A stretch of 64,000 nucleotides of DNA from Melastoma dodecandrum (GCA_029817715.1 JARUPY010000252.1:496001-560000); one strand, 5' to 3'; shown: positions 25,401-34,990, counted from the stretch's first letter. Program-made: numbers and translations. The notes: generated by a model from the sequence alone, not told the origin.

Positions 25401-26613
25401 AACAGCTAAATCCAAATTTGTTCAACAGTGAAACAGAAATCAAGTTTCTCCTAAAAGTGGGAATATACAGAACGTTTTCCAAAACAAGCTCAAAGCCTGA
25501 ATCTAAAGGAAGTTTAACAACTCCAATAAATTCAGCTTCAGCTTCTGAATTGTTTCCCACTTTCACCTTACTTTCACATTCATTTGGCTTCCTTTGCTTC
25601 TGGAATCCCTGCATGTTCACAGCAATGTGAATAGATGCACCACTATCTATCCACCAAGTATTCGGAGAAACATCGGCAAGGTTTGATTCAAAACAAACCA
25701 AAGCTGATAATTTACCTCCCACATTCTTCTTCTTTTTCTTTTCAAGCCAATTCTTGTATTGATAACAATCTTTCTTCAAGTGCCCCATTTTCCCACAAAA
25801 GAAGCATTTAATACCACCTTTGGCACTTACAGGTGCATACTTTCGAATCGCTTTGCCCTGTCTTTGTCCAACACTGGGTTTCTTAAAAGTCTGAGGCGCT
25901 TGATTGTTCCTTGGTTTGAATCCCTTTTTAAACACCTTTCTTTTATGAAAACTTGGACCTGCATCAGTTATTGTAAAAGCACTTGGTCTCATATCTTTCT
26001 TAATCTTTTCCTCCTCAGCTACACAGCGAGTAATGAGCTCGTTCACTGTCCATCTCTCTCCTTGAGTGTTAAAAGCAGTCTTAATCATTCCAAACTCAGG
26101 AGGCAAAGAACTGAGGATCCGAGGAACTATGTAATTCTCTGGTAAATCTATTTTGTGGGCGCTCAGTTTGGACTGCACATGCACCCATCTCATAATGTAT
26201 TCCCTCACATTGGTAAAATCTCTGTAAGCCAAAGAATTCATCATCTCTAACAGGTGTGTGATCTCTGCATTGTCAGACACCTGATATCGCTCTTCAATGG
26301 CAGCAAGAAGAACCTTTGCTTTATTTGTTTCCGGCAAACCACTAAGAAGATGATCCGGGATTGACCTTTTCATGGCCAACATGCACATTTTATTGGCATG
26401 TGTCCATTTCTCATAATATTCCTTTTCCCGGACTGAGCTCGCATCAGTGGGCACCCCAGGTTCATCAACTGTAAGACCCATATCCTGGTTGATGCAGCCC
26501 ATAGCAAACTCGAGGTCTTGTTTCCATTTCTTATAATTTGAACCGCCTAGGACCTCTATAGTGGTAGCGTTATTGCACATATTGAAGGAAACTGTAGAAC
26601 AAAAGTAATGCAA
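22492..26613 (-). CDS. Copia gag-pol polyprotein, 1373 codons, intact
   Basis: A single uninterrupted frame in copia order. Gag lies at ~12-300 with zinc knuckle CFFCGKMGHLKKDC (~268). Protease active site is WWIDSGAS (~322). Integrase has the HKRLGH zinc region (~464) and a D-D-E core: HTDICGP (~523), SDRGGEY (~588), NGVAERR (~625). Reverse transcriptase follows, with KARLVAKGFTQ, DVKTAFLNG and YVDDILLAS (~1044). RNase H has TDSDFAG (~1216), SSTMQAEF and CDNSAA. Integrase before RT places it in Ty1/copia; the RT wording (RYKARLVAKGFTQRAGVDY) suggests the Tork-like side, unproven. The first ATG is at 26613, but the 12th codon (ATG at 26580, MCNNATTIEVL) better matches copia gag starts. No stop or frameshift was seen. 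Confidence 0.95.
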   Translation of the reverse strand: MHYFCSTVSFNMCNNATTIEVLGGSNYKKWKQDLEFAMGCINQDMGLTVDEPGVPTDASSVREKEYYEKWTHANKMCMLAMKRSIPDHLLSGLPETNKAKVLLAAIEERYQVSDNAEITHLLEMMNSLAYRDFTNVREYIMRWVHVQSKLSAHKIDLPENYIVPRILSSLPPEFGMIKTAFNTQGERWTVNELITRCVAEEEKIKKDMRPSAFTITDAGPSFHKRKVFKKGFKPRNNQAPQTFKKPSVGQRQGKAIRKYAPVSAKGGIKCFFCGKMGHLKKDCYQYKNWLEKKKKKNVGGKLSALVCFESNLADVSPNTWWIDSGASIHIAVNMQGFQKQRKPNECESKVKVGNNSEAEAEFIGVVKLPLDSGFELVLENVLYIPTFRRNLISVSLLNKFGFSCLFQNGSMQLSLNSKVVGSGRLSNGLYQLDLIPSYGIESLYAESSAPKRVLSKEKSSILWHKRLGHISKERVERLMKDNLLPSLDFSDMETCIDCIRGKLTKTRKKGATRCTNLLEIVHTDICGPLQTTLCGNKYFITFIDDFSRYGYVFLIKEKSEALEKFKIFKLEVEKQLEKTIKIMRSDRGGEYYGRHTDSGQQIGPFAKFLQDCGIVPQYAMPYTPEQNGVAERRNRTLMDMVRSMMDRSNLPNYLWGEALKTASYILNRVPSKSIQKTSFELWTGRKPSFNHFRVWGCPAEVRVFNPVEKKTDPRTVRAFFIGYPERSKGYRFYCPSRGNKVIESLNAKFLENDIAEVQDFPATSSNDRNFVLIPIPVSTGTTVVTPPVENIDSSDGAHGEERNAIVENPPIATEMVPVRRSTRVRRPALSNDYIVFLNEDYGGLVSDPTNFEEAVNGSQSNEWLSAMKDELQSMTANDVWELTEPPDEQKTVGCKWVFKTKKDAKGNIERYKARLVAKGFTQRAGVDYTETYSPVSSKDAFRILMALVAHFNLELHQMDVKTAFLNGNLLENVYMEQPEGFEVEGSEHMVCKLKKSIYGLKQASRQWYLKFDEVISSFGFVENPFDQCVYMRTNESSFIFLVLYVDDILLASNDLTMLHETKSILSRSFDMKDLGEAAYVLGIEICRDRSRNVLGLSQRGYIEKVLERFAMQSSKPGEVPIVKGDKFNKDQCPKNDIEKESMKGIPYSSAVGSLMYAQVCTRPDLAFPVSVLGRYLSNPGREHWTAAKKVMRYLQRTKANMLIYKRVDNLEVIGYTDSDFAGCSDDMKSTSGYIYMLAGGAISWKSVKQTLIASSTMQAEFVACYGASSHAVWLRNFISGLKVIDSIARPLVIYCDNSAAVFYSKNNRTTGGSKHMEIKYLKVRELVKHGDIVIEHIDTESMLADPLTKGLRPITFKKHVIDMGILESFDPFG

Positions 26614-27372
26614 TCATTTAGTGTCATGAGCCATTTAAAATTGATTAATTCGATCCAAAAAATAATAAAGAATCCTCATGCCCTAATGTCAACTCCCCTT
26701 TGGGTAGAGAAAACACAAGGCAGAGAAATCTTCCCACAAGGATCATAAAATTATTCGACAAATTTATTCCCTTTGGGAAACAAATAGTCTAATCCCACAC
26801 CCGATCACGTGTCACCATGGATGATCCACTTTGGTGAAATCATACACAGCACAATGTGCTATAAACTGTGGGAATTAATACATGCTGCCTTTAAGAAACC
26901 ACCACCTGTCACATACAAGTGAGCCACTTTGGCAGCCAAACACTTGTAGCACATTATGACGTTCCTTCATTAAATAAATACATGTATTAATTAGAACCAA
27001 CTGTCACCATAAACAGGTCACTTTGGCAACCAAATGTTCATGGCACAACATGGTCACACCTTTCTAGGCTCATATCACTTATCACATCAGATATTATGTG
27101 TGATACCTTACTCGTGTATATATATGTATATACTTATTCCTTTCCACGAGTCTTACTTTAAAAGGATTGCGTAAAATTAATATTATAATATGCGCAATTA
27201 TTGTTTAATAGCTTAGGTTAGCATAGTCCCAAACACATAGATTTAATGCCTAATCCACTTGGATTAGGTTTTATACATTGACACATTTACATCTTAATAC
27301 GCAATATTTACACTGCCCAGTTTTATTTATTTGCAAGGGCTTTAGCATATGTACAATATCCCCATTGGTTTC
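26614..27372 (-). other. Non-coding leader between extra ORF and gag, with degenerate repeats
   Basis: On the plus strand three related blocks lie about 95 bp apart: GTCACCATGGATGATCCACTTTGG (26811), CTGTCACATACAAGTGAGCCACTTTGGCAGCCAAA (26906) and CTGTCACCATAAACAGGTCACTTTGGCAACCAAATG (27001). No open frame is present. In the transcript this would separate the extra ORF from gag. An internal promoter, splice acceptor or IRES cannot be identified. Confidence 0.6.
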
Positions 27373-27969
27373 TTAGACAAACAGATGAGGATATTTTGTC
27401 CGGGCTTCAGCTTCTGGTTCCCAGGTTTCATTACCCTGAGACCAGCCTATTTTAACTACCGGCACTTTCTTACCACGAATTTGCCTCACATTGCAATCTA
27501 AAATTGCCAACGGAACATTGTATTCTCCAACATTCGGAACATATCCCTCCACAACGCTTTGAACATCCAGATTTCTGAAAGTGTTGATTCCTTCTCCAGC
27601 TGTTTGAAATTGTATTTGTCCAGACTGACAATCAATTGTAGCTCCATTTCTTTTCATCCATTGCATACCAAACATGACATCAATGCCCGGATCCATCTCC
27701 GTGACAAAGAGGTCAACTTTTGCAATGAGGAAATCAACACGTACCTCACAATCACGACATGGTCCCCACATTTTGACGGGGACATCTTTCCACGAAGTGA
27801 TAATTGATGCATATTGGGTTCTATCCCAAGGCATTCCCATTTCTTTTGCTGACCTTTTGGAGATGAAGGAGTGCCAAACTCCCGTATTGAAAACCCCTTT
27901 GAGGTGATATCCATCAACCCATACATTTTGTTCCAACCTCCAAGATGGTTGACTTGAGCTTCCCGCCAT
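27373..27969 (-). CDS. Extra sense ORF in copia leader: gypsy-like retropepsin fold plus chromodomain-like tail, 198 aa
   Basis: This ORF lies between the 5' LTR and gag, in the same direction as gag-pol. Its first part (~15-120) resembles the Ty3/gypsy-type aspartic protease: VDGYHLKGVFNTGVWHSFIS corresponds to the family's D-T-G-A-x-x-S-F-I region, then VDFLIAKVDLFVTEMDPGID, VMFGMQWMKRNGATIDC, the usual DVILGMDWL-like block. The catalytic Asp of DTG is Asn here (AAT). The last ~30 residues (VPVVKIGWSQGNETWEP, then EAEARTKYPHLF) match the end of gypsy integrase/chromodomain regions (vkv-W-eeaTWE...YPhLF). So it looks like two gypsy-derived pieces fused and carried by a copia element. The element's own protease is separate and keeps DSG. 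Function unknown; with Asn it should not be an active protease. Confidence 0.7.
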   Translation of the reverse strand: MAGSSSQPSWRLEQNVWVDGYHLKGVFNTGVWHSFISKRSAKEMGMPWDRTQYASIITSWKDVPVKMWGPCRDCEVRVDFLIAKVDLFVTEMDPGIDVMFGMQWMKRNGATIDCQSGQIQFQTAGEGINTFRNLDVQSVVEGYVPNVGEYNVPLAILDCNVRQIRGKKVPVVKIGWSQGNETWEPEAEARTKYPHLFV

Positions 27970-28663
27970 TCGAACAGAATTTCAGTGTTTATTTGTAGAA
28001 GCGTTTGTATTGAAGAGGATAACTTTAAACAACGATCGAATAGTGGAGTGATAGAATGCGGATCTATCATTGAATCGATTTCAGCATTTTATAGGCTGAG
28101 ATTGAAGTTTCTTCGCTTACAGATTGACAATGTCAATTGACAATTGTCAATCTGAATTACATTTGTCCTTCTTCTTTTTTTTTTTTATTTAATTCAACGT
28201 GCGTGAAGGCACGTTACAATCAAAGCGACGTACGTCGCTTTCAATTATATTATTATAATATTATTATAATAATATAAATAATAATATAATAATAATATAA
28301 ATAATAATATAATAATAATATATTATTATTATTATAACAATCATTATAATCCGTCCTTTTATGGTACGGTTATCGAGATAAATCATACTTATCCAAAAGT
28401 CACGCTTATCGATGTTATTCGATAGCGTTACGCATATCGAGATTATTCATACTTATCCGATAGCGTTAATAACAAACATCATTCAAAACTTTAATGATGT
28501 TGCCAAAATTTGTGAACTCACAAAAAACTTGATTGCAAGTTCAAAGAAAACGACTTAAACGGTCGTTATCGTCGATTTAAACTCGATAACCAAAGATATC
28601 AGAAAGAGAAAACAACGAAATATAATCAAAATTTCTCCTTAGAATTGTAAATCCGTATAATCT
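27970..28663 (-). other. 5' leader of the copia element
   Basis: Region from PBS to the extra ORF. It contains an inverted repeat at 28122-28152 (GATTGACAAT ... AATTGTCAATC), a perfect 20-bp palindrome at 28222-28241, and a TTA/ATA-rich tract at 28245-28336. It also has repeated CATACTTATCC and CGATAGCGTTA words (28385-28470). No ORF is supported. Confidence 0.7.
28222..28241. repeat. Perfect 20-bp palindrome
   Basis: AAAGCGACGTACGTCGCTTT equals its own reverse complement. It sits in the copia leader between the PBS and the extra ORF, next to an AT-rich tract. It could form a hairpin in RNA or be a dyad binding site; unknown. Confidence 0.9.
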
Positions 28664-28675
28664 GCTCTGATACCA
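28664..28675 (-). other. Primer-binding site (initiator tRNA-Met type)
   Basis: TGGTATCAGAGC on the minus strand, two bases after the end of the 5' LTR. This is the standard copia PBS complementary to the 3' end of initiator tRNA-Met. Confidence 0.95.
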
Positions 28676-28677
28676 CA

Positions 28678-29274
28678 TGTTGACTATCTCATATACTCGG
28701 AGAAGTCACAATTGTGGATAAACAGCGGAAACAGTATCGTTTACACGGATTTACAATCACAAAGGAAGAACTGGATAGTAAACGTACCCGTAGTTGACAT
28801 TTTGTGGATGTAGAAGATGAATTCAAGGAGCGTAGATCTTCTTCCCCTTTTCCTTCCCTAACGGCTGCTCTCGATGGAGGAGGCGTAAGAAACTGACGAT
28901 CGAGACCTTATGAATCGATTTCCAGAAATTCCATATATATATATGGTTTTCCTTTGTGAAAAGTCAGTTTTGCCCTTTATTAAATAAAAGTCTGAAGGAC
29001 AGGGGAAGGGACCTAGCCGTAAATTACCATAATCCATAAAACCTACGGTCTTATCCATCAACAGACCATAGGCTATAAATGGCCTACACCCAGCCGTAAA
29101 CCACATTAAATAATCGAGATGCGCATATCCCAATAACTTTAGTGATCACAATACTTTAGTGGGATTTCATGCACTGCCTTATGTTACAGCCTGTTTAATA
29201 AAATGTAGTTTGATGAAGTAAAGAAAGAAGATTAATACAAAATATACAATTAATTGTAGCCCAAAATTCCAACA
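28678..29274 (-). repeat. 5' LTR of the copia element
   Basis: 597 bp, with a single noticed difference from the other LTR (G at about 28774 where the partner has T). Confidence 0.95.
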
Positions 29275-29279
29275 CAATC

Positions 29280-29935
29280 TACATAGCAAACATGTTAAAG
29301 TGGTCCCAAAAACTTTAGCGAGGACAAGACAAGAGAACGTCGTATTTAATGATCCCACGTAAACCCTTAAGAACAAGTTTGACTTCGAACTCTCGGAGGT
29401 TCCAAAAAGTGGACACGTACGTTTACCTTCTTTGATTTAAAATTCTTGTCAAAAAAGTGATTAAAATGTTAAATAAATACACGACGAGGTCTCCCCAACC
29501 AAGCCAAGCTTCTTAACGTCAAAAGGACGGTCGACTTCGAACGTGAGGTGTCTGGGACAGGTGGCGTGTCTTTATCGTCCTCCGACGACGAACGGACGGA
29601 CGGATATTGTGCCGGTAGTGACGGCCCGCGGAGCGTGATTTTCCGAAACTCTTAGTCTCAATTCACAGGTACGCATTGTTGGGATGTATGCAAAGTTCTA
29701 GAAGTACGGATTAATTTGCGTAGTGAATTATATTGACCGTACCGGGTTGAAACTATCTTTTACGATTTGATAACATTATTAGTTTATCACTGCTAAAAGT
29801 GGAAAGAACGACATTGTTCAAACGGGAAATTCTTGAATAATAAAATACACCCGAAAGGTCATATTCTTTCAACTTCACGATGCGACTTTTACGAAAGAAA
29901 TTTTGTTAAGAAAAATAATGTAACACTAATCAATG
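29280..29935. other. Intergenic, 3' side of the MYB gene
   Basis: No gene seen. It probably includes the MYB 3' UTR in its right part; no clear polyadenylation signal could be chosen. Confidence 0.5.
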
Positions 29936-31233
29936 TCAAATCATATTGATAGATTTGTTCCAATAATTGGCTGCTCCAAGGAAACCGGAAACGTCGAACG
30001 CGCCGTCCACGCGCGCCATCTCGAGCTTTTCCATTATGTCGCCGCTGCAGTAGCTGATTTCCTTCTCGTCCTCGTTGGCGCTGCCATTGACGTTCATTGT
30101 GGTTGAATTCGTGTTCGAGTTCGAGTTCACTGGGGTAGGCCTGGACGACGAGATGAAATTCCCGTAGGTGAGGCAATCAAACGAGTCGAACACTGGAATG
30201 TTTTCTTCTTGAGGGGCTTGATCGTCCCAAGGGCCGCCGTAGGCATAACTCGGGAAGTCCATTTGGGAATAGTCCTCGTCCAAACTTGTCGCGTATAATC
30301 CGGAATGGCTTTCCCAGTCGTCATTCGTTTGCTCCAACTGGTAAAAGTCTTGCATAATTTGCCCATACTGAAGCCCTTCTTGGTTGAAGCCGATTTGCGA
30401 CTGTGCGAGCGGATGGCCCTGAGCTTGGACTTCAGCCCCGCAAGGCCTATTTTCTTGACAACTTTCTCGGTAAGCGAGGTTCGACCTTTCGTGATGTTGG
30501 GAGGAAAACATGGTAGTCGCGAGCTTCAGGAGGTTCGGGTTAATGAAATGTCTATCACCGACCCCGTGAAAGTACCTTGGTAAGTTCATACCTGGAGAAC
30601 AGCCTTCGAACCCGCCGTTGCCATAATATGATGAGTTTAGCATCAAAGAGAGATAGAGAAGGTCAAGTCGCGGGCAGTGAGTGACCGGATCGATCCCCAT
30701 CCTAAGCAGCCTCTTCCTTATATGGGTATTCCAATAGTTCTTGATCTCGTTATCCGTCCTCCCCGGCAAATGAGCTGCGATTGCTGACCACCTGAAATCA
30801 CGCCACAACAATTTAACCCCGTTTCTAAAAAATCCATCCTCGAAAACATGTTACGACTAATTTCTTTCCAATGATGCTTACTTATTGCCCAAGATGCTGT
30901 GGAGATGGATCATGGTGTCCTCCTCCTCTGAAGAGAAGCGGCCTCGCCTGATATCCGGCCGAAGGTAGTTAGTCCACCGTAACCGGCAGCTCTTCCCGCA
31001 TCGTTGCAACCCTACGCAAAACACAAAAAACAATCAATACCCAAATCATTAAACCTTAAAAAAATGCAACCAGTAAAGTTTCTTAGTAAAAACTTACCAG
31101 CATTCTTAGGGAGGGTCCTCCAATTGCCATAGCCATGCTTGGTGATGTAATCAACCAGCAACTGATCCTCCTCTTGTGTCCATGGACCTTTCTTCAGCCC
31201 ATTATTCTTGTCACAACATGGTGATCTCCCCAT
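29936..31233 (-). CDS. R2R3-MYB transcription factor, MYB41/74/102 (subgroup 11) type, 373 aa
   Basis: Three exons on the minus strand: 31098-31233, 30882-31011, 29936-30791, with phases that join to 374 codons including the stop. The N-terminus [10 protein letters not shown] is typical. R2 (~14-61) has three regularly spaced Trp ([20 protein letters not shown]). R3 (~67-112) has Phe in place of the first Trp as usual ([22 protein letters not shown]). The intron positions are the two conserved ones of plant MYBs. After R3, [20 protein letters not shown] is characteristic of subgroup 11, whose known members act in drought, salt, ABA and suberin or cuticle responses. The bHLH-interaction motif is absent. 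The long C-terminal half is acidic and Asn/Ser-rich and ends in a conserved-looking amphipathic segment. Confidence 0.93.
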
Positions 31234-31639
31234 GATGATTGGCAGCAAAACCCTTTCAATTGATAAAGCACCCCCAAATTTCGGACACAGAAAAAGGACA
31301 GAGGAAACCTTTTTCGTGTTGTAGGAAAGAAAAAAGTCGGGTCTATTCCTTGTTTGGAGTTTGTGTCGTGGTATTAATAGAAGGAACAAAAAGGAAGAAA
31401 TAGAAAAAGGTCAAAATAATTGGGCGCCGTCCAATGTGTGTACAGGGGGAGACGTGTACACTCTCTTTCATTACTGCTATTACAACTTACGACAGCTGCT
31501 CTTCAAAAACAGAGAAGAAATTAGAAGGGAGGAAAAGGTGTGAACTCTATTTTCAATTTGGCAATGGCAGTCCGTACTTTTACTTACAGATTTGGATACA
31601 ATTTTCATTTTTTTTTTAAATTTTTTTAAAACAAGATAA

Positions 31640-32330
31640 GTTGGCTCTGAGGGACTTTGAGGCATGGAAGGTGCAACTGATGAGGATGAGGGCGCAAACG
31701 GTCAGGAAACTGGGTAAATGGGACGACGACCTCTGGAAGATGATGTAGGCTCCCCTTCGGGGACAAGAGTGCAGGGGGAGGCTTTTGCAGATTGGAGATC
31801 GCAGTCTGACTGAATTGGAAGCGGAGGCAAAGCTGAGAGAGCTTGTGTAGGACATAGTCAAGCGACTTGAAGAAGCCAAAGTCCCCACTGCAAATGAAAT
31901 ATGAACTGGATGCGCTCTTCCCTGGATGGTTGCTACTCTCCAAGAAAACGAGACGCGTGTTGAATGCAGAAATTCCAAGCATAGATGACATGGAGCATCA
32001 CTTGGACAAATGGAGAGGTCATAGCGCCATAGAAGGGGGCAAGACGGATGAGGAGCTTGGTGGGGGGGGGGGGGGGCACAAGAGGCAGAGGAAAGGCAAG
32101 GTGCACTCTTGGCTTCATTCAGCCTGTGAGGTTGGGAGGAGGTGGCAGCACAGGCACCTCAGAAGCATGGAGTAGAGGATCAGGACTTCTGGCCACCCCT
32201 GGGGGCAGACACTGTGGTAATCAGCCCAGGGAGAACAGGGATGGCAGCTGCAGACTGGGAAGACATGGATTCTGGGAACCCTTTGAAAACATTACTCCTG
32301 TCCGAGGTTACCACTGCTTAAATTGTACCT
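31640..32330 (+). pseudogene. Degraded coding-like remnant, family not recognised
   Basis: One plus frame reads KLALRDFEAWKVQLMRMRAQ, then TVRKLGKWDDDLWKMM, a stop, SLTELEAEAKLRELV, a stop, DIVKRLEEAKVPTANE and a stop. After a frame change it reads EIPSIDDMEHHLDKWRGHSA and, across a G-run, HKRQRKGKVHSWLHSACEVG. The regular amphipathic wording interrupted by TAG/TGA codons looks like a decayed exon rather than chance. I do not recognise the parent family. Confidence 0.35.
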
Positions 32331-32819
32331 TAATTCTTACAAACTCCTGGTGTGAAGGAGCAGTTGTCCCCCGCCCCGATTGTCTTTGGCGAACCCAACT
32401 GCAGTATGGGTTCCGGCAATTTGGGACACGTCCAGGTTTTACATATCCAATTCCGTCTCTTTTGCAATGCAAGCCCCCTGTCATATTCTATGAATGGCGA
32501 ATGGTTCGACTCCGTGGCAATACCTGATGGCGCTTGAAACAGCATTCCTGTGCTTGAGCTTCCCCAAGAAAGATAAAATCCAAAGACAATGAATTTGAAT
32601 CCTCCTCGTTTCCAATATAATGCTAGATGGGCATTGAGGAACTGTCCGATATCATCGTCAGGATCTCGTCGTGGATATTTCCATTGGTGAGAAGAACACC
32701 ACCGTTGAGACGTATGGTCCTCCGCTAGCTTATATATGCGGCTAAATCGAGTTCCAGTTTTAGTTTCGTGCAAACCTATGAGACTGGACTTAGACGTTTC
32801 AGACCAATTGAGACGTCTC

Positions 32820-33010
32820 ATTGTCGCGGTTTAAAACCGCACCATTTAGTATAAGTCGCTGTTCAAAATCGCAATACTTGCGTATTTAATAATGTCACGA
32901 TTTCAAACTGCGTTTTTATGGGTTAATCATAATTTATAATAAAGTCGCGATCTATGTCCACAATTTTAATGAATTTCGAGGGTATCGTGATTCCGAACCG
33001 CGACTCTTTA
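32820..33010. repeat. Recurring GCGGTTT/AAACCGC-type dyads
   Basis: Five related words lie within 190 bp: TCGCGGTTTAAAACCGC (a dyad), CAAAATCGCAATACTTGCG, GTCACGATTTCAAACTGCG, AGTCGCGATC and CGTGATTCCGAACCGCGAC. They look like diverged copies of one palindromic unit. This may be a piece of a mobile element; no TIR or TSD could be set. Confidence 0.45.
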
Positions 33011-34119
33011 TTTTGTATCAAAACTTACTGTAATAATAATAAAAAAAAAAAAGAGTATAGGGTGGAGGTAAACTCAAATATAATTACCCAAGAAACATAA
33101 TATAAATAGAAATCATAATTCATTCAATGCACAGCTGTCCGCAACGAAGGAAATGAGACATGACGGTTCTGTCTGTCTTCAAGAAGAAGGCCAAATCCAG
33201 ATCAATCACCCTGTTCAACTCTATAAAAATGAAACTCTCGTGCCTTGCCCTTTAACCTCTCCAGCCTCCTCCTCCTCTTCTTCTTCGTTGATCAAAACTC
33301 CTCCGTGAGTGTGTTCAAGGTCGCGTTAAGAGAGCCCTCTCCTCACAGTGTGGTCCGCACACCCACCGCCCCATACCTCTGACCCGCTGCTGAGCCAGAA
33401 GCAGTTTGCCGACAAACTGAGCGATCTCCCTCCTTTATTGAGAGTTGACCCGCTGTTGAGAATTGGGTGGTCAACAATGCTGGTGTAAACAGAAAGCCAC
33501 GAATTGCTCACACGACGATGTTACTATTCTCCTTCATGACAGCACGCGTGATGCAAAGCTGGAGTGCTCCGATTCTCTTTTATACATTTTCTTTTCTTAT
33601 TTTTTCAGTGGATATTCTACTGATTTAGTCAAATTAGAGTGAGCAATTCGTGGACTTGTCGTGGGTGATCGAAAAAATTCAATCCACTAAAAATATTATA
33701 TTATTCGATAAAATTAATTATAAGGTGGTGTACGAAATTTTGATTCATATAGATAAAACTTTCTTTTAAAAATAGTTGTTTTGTATTACCAAAATTAATT
33801 TTTCAATAGTTTCACAGGTTTAAATTACTGTTCAAATAAAAGACAATCGACTAGTTTTCTTAAGTAAATTGATTTAACAATAATATTATCTGAAGTAATG
33901 GATTGTCGTTTAATTGAAAACTACAGTTGAATTGATTGTGAAGAGAATCTTTGAAAAAAACAGAAAATCTTTCTAGTCGAGAAAATTCGTTCATTAATTG
34001 TCGTGGAGGGTAAATGTTTACACCTTTTGGGCCACTATTTAAGTAGAGCACAATCCAAGAATATAGTAGTTAAGTCGGGGAAAATCTAATTTATTCTATT
34101 GTAAAAACCTGGCAAAATT

Positions 34120-34990
34120 TGATTTTGAGCCTAATAAGATTTTATTTTTCATGCGAAATTAAATAAATTCAGGAGGAATTTAGGAGAATATCTTAAAGGT
34201 AGTTAAAGATAGAGGAAAATAGGTTTATTTCATAATCTACTTACGTAAATAAAATTATTTCATTGTGAATACTACACCGGAGATTGATGTTGTTTCGAAC
34301 TATTTATTAAATATAAAAAATAATGTCATAGCTATATAAATAATACAACGTAGTATGGAAAAATGTTTTAAATAAAAAAACTGCAACGATGATCAAAAGT
34401 GATCAAAACTGATCATATGAAATTCATCATTGATGAATATTCGGGCGAATATATTTGTGGTAGTTAAAGGGGGAGGAAAATAATAATTATTTATATTCAG
34501 AATCTATATTAAAAGATACCTGATCTTAGTCGGTCAAATTTCTGGCATATGTAAAATTACTTTATGCATTGTATTACAAGATATTTGATCAATTCTTGAG
34601 GCCGAACTTAGTTTCACCCACCACGAATAAGTTTCCACAATGACAACATTATCCGACGTCTTCATATCAATGGCGTCGCGGCCGGGAAGAAGTTGTCGAC
34701 GAGGTTGGAATGCCGAGTAGAAGTCGATTAATAACAGACTTTTGAGATTCCTCCGTTCCAAGTCAGATAGAAGGGACTTTTCCGATCAACAACTATTTTA
34801 TCATATCCATTCTATACCTTCCAATAATAATAATCCTAAAATCTGATTATCTGAATCCTATAATTATTTATTATAAAATCATGCTAAGATCTAATATGAT
34901 GTGATTTGTTATCTGATGTGACATAATTCATTCTTATAAATAGCACACGTTCTTCAAAGTCACGGTACATCAACAACGAAAAAGAAAAAA
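34120..34990 (+). repeat. PME upstream block, duplicated at 46.0-46.97 kb
   Basis: The block starting CCTAATAAGATTTTATTTTTC and running through AATAATACAACGTAGTATGG, GGCGAATATATTTG, CCGACGTCTTCATATCAATGG and TATCATATCCATTCTATACC to the PME leader recurs, with point changes and small indels, at 46025-46975. Shorter versions are at 44220-45000 and 48590-48720. It includes the promoter of the PME gene. Confidence 0.85.
34935..34942 (+). promoter_or_regulatory. Putative TATA box of the PME gene
   Basis: TATAAATA lies 69 bp before the PME ATG, in a good position for a plant core promoter. The decayed copies downstream keep the same box at 44984 and 46907. Confidence 0.65.

Larger units (their letters stand above)
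21332..29274 (-). mobile_element. Young, intact Ty1/copia LTR retrotransposon (7.94 kb)
   Basis: Two 597-bp LTRs (21332-21928 and 28678-29274) begin TGTTGACTATC and end TTCCAACA, and differ by one base that I can find (AACTTGATAG against AACTGGATAG). A perfect 5-bp target-site duplication CAATC flanks the element (21327-21331 and 29275-29279). Transcription is on the minus strand: the initiator-tRNA-Met PBS lies next to the right LTR and the PPT next to the left LTR. The gag-pol ORF is uninterrupted. Together these suggest a recent insertion that may still be competent to move. Unusually, about 2.06 kb lie between the 5' LTR and gag, including an additional sense ORF. Confidence 0.96.
31234..34119. 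other. Intergenic between MYB and PME (left part)
   Basis: Includes the MYB 5' region, a degraded coding-like stretch (31640-32340), a region with G-rich run GGGGGGGGGGGGGG at 32061-32075, and a palindromic-motif region (32820-33010). No intact gene is supported. Confidence 0.5.

Noticed and set aside
32330..32821. 163-codon minus-strand frame
   Set aside because: No recognisable domain and unusual composition; kept only as unassigned intergenic sequence.
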